From contig JAISPX010000154.1 of assembly GCA_031274595.1 (NCBI GenBank), positions 1 to 36,740 of the forward strand: DNA of 36,740 nucleotides, read 5' to 3'. Positions 36,643 to 36,740 of the stretch are shown one piece after another. The notes beneath the pieces were generated by a model. It did not search any database, had not been told where the DNA came from, and saw nothing but the letters and a program-made list of their open reading frames with translations. Both the position numbers and the translations under genes were made by a program. Numbering within the stretch: the stretch's first letter is position 1; each line of letters begins with the position of its first letter. This DNA is from Prevotellaceae bacterium (lineage in GTDB: Bacteria; Bacteroidota; Bacteroidia; Bacteroidales; UBA932).

Positions 36643-36740
36643 ATGCACAAAAATACAAATTTTAGCGGACAGCCGGTATATAATCAGATATTAAAATTGC
36701 TGAATAGAGAAAAAATCAGCAAAATCAGCAAAAATATAGC
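36643..36740 (+). CDS. transposase N-terminus, IS4 family DUF4372 type (partial)
   Basis: Thirty-two codons are visible, with no stop before the window ends: MHKNTNFSGQPVYNQILKLL followed by NREKISKISKNIA. This opening resembles Bacteroidota IS4-family transposases with a DUF4372 N-terminal domain. The frame was too short at the edge to be called on length. It has its own -7 element and lies 121 bp after susB. The DDE catalytic residues are outside the window, so neither integrity nor activity can be judged. Confidence 0.7.
   Translation, partial: MHKNTNFSGQPVYNQILKLLNREKISKISKNI

Larger units (their letters stand above)
36534..36740 (+). mobile_element. left end of an IS4-like insertion sequence, cut by the window edge
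   Basis: The element appears to start at GCTGTCCGCTAAA (36534-36546) just after susB. It contains a hairpin with T-tail, a -7 element and the start of a transposase gene. The same 13 bases occur in reverse complement inside the transposase coding region at 36661-36673. The right end lies outside the window, so the exact boundary and target duplication cannot be seen. Confidence 0.7.

Overview
The window looks like chromosomal DNA from a low-GC member of the Bacteroidota, most likely Bacteroidales. The evidence is a complete Sus-type starch locus (SusR, SusC, SusD, SusE), GLPGLI and GSCFA family proteins, weak Shine-Dalgarno sequences, and the Bacteroidota -7 promoter element TAnnTTTG, found at the right place and strand upstream of about ten genes. 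No species can be named from the sequence alone.

Left part, minus strand (1-13398). A frameshifted transposase relic (116-258) is followed by: a SpoU/TrmH RNA methyltransferase behind a short-form PLP arginine-decarboxylase-like enzyme; a Skp/OmpH-like lipoprotein with a strong terminator; an alpha/beta hydrolase; a five-gene MacAB-TolC-type export operon (ATPase, two permeases, adaptor, TolC-like protein); a small secreted orphan; a NupG-type MFS transporter; and a NamZ-like exo-muramidase.

Middle part (13589-18788, plus strand). This is the most unusual stretch. Two divergent GLPGLI proteins sit in two copies of one cassette: a near-identical promoter/leader, a terminator hairpin, and a downstream segment ending in SAGAD repeat DNA. 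The flanks are almost the same while the coding regions have diverged strongly. Copy 2 also carries a degenerate ORF with a 9-G tract and a predicted 71-residue secreted four-cysteine peptide, and its 21-bp repeat has expanded to six units. Next come an ECF sigma factor with a possibly leaderless mRNA, overlapping by 8 bp a membrane protein that joins an anti-sigma-like N-terminus to a TonB C-terminal domain, then TsaB.

A minus-strand operon follows (22353-18860): QueG, an M14 carboxypeptidase and a GSCFA protein. The 515-bp gap beyond it holds two separate inverted-repeat elements: a 152-bp MITE-like element, and a 169-bp element with perfect 32-bp arms directly before susR.

Right part, plus strand (22869-36522): susR, susC, susD, susE, an intra-operon hairpin, a surface-type GH13 lipoprotein amylase, a SusA-like neopullulanase and a GH97 SusB-like alpha-glucosidase. 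By established Sus logic, starch is bound and cut at the surface (SusD, SusE, GH13 lipoprotein), imported by SusC, trimmed in the periplasm by SusA and SusB, and sensed by SusR. The order differs from the B. thetaiotaomicron susRABCDEFG arrangement and no separate susF is present. Immediately after susB an IS4-like (DUF4372-type) insertion sequence begins and runs off the window.
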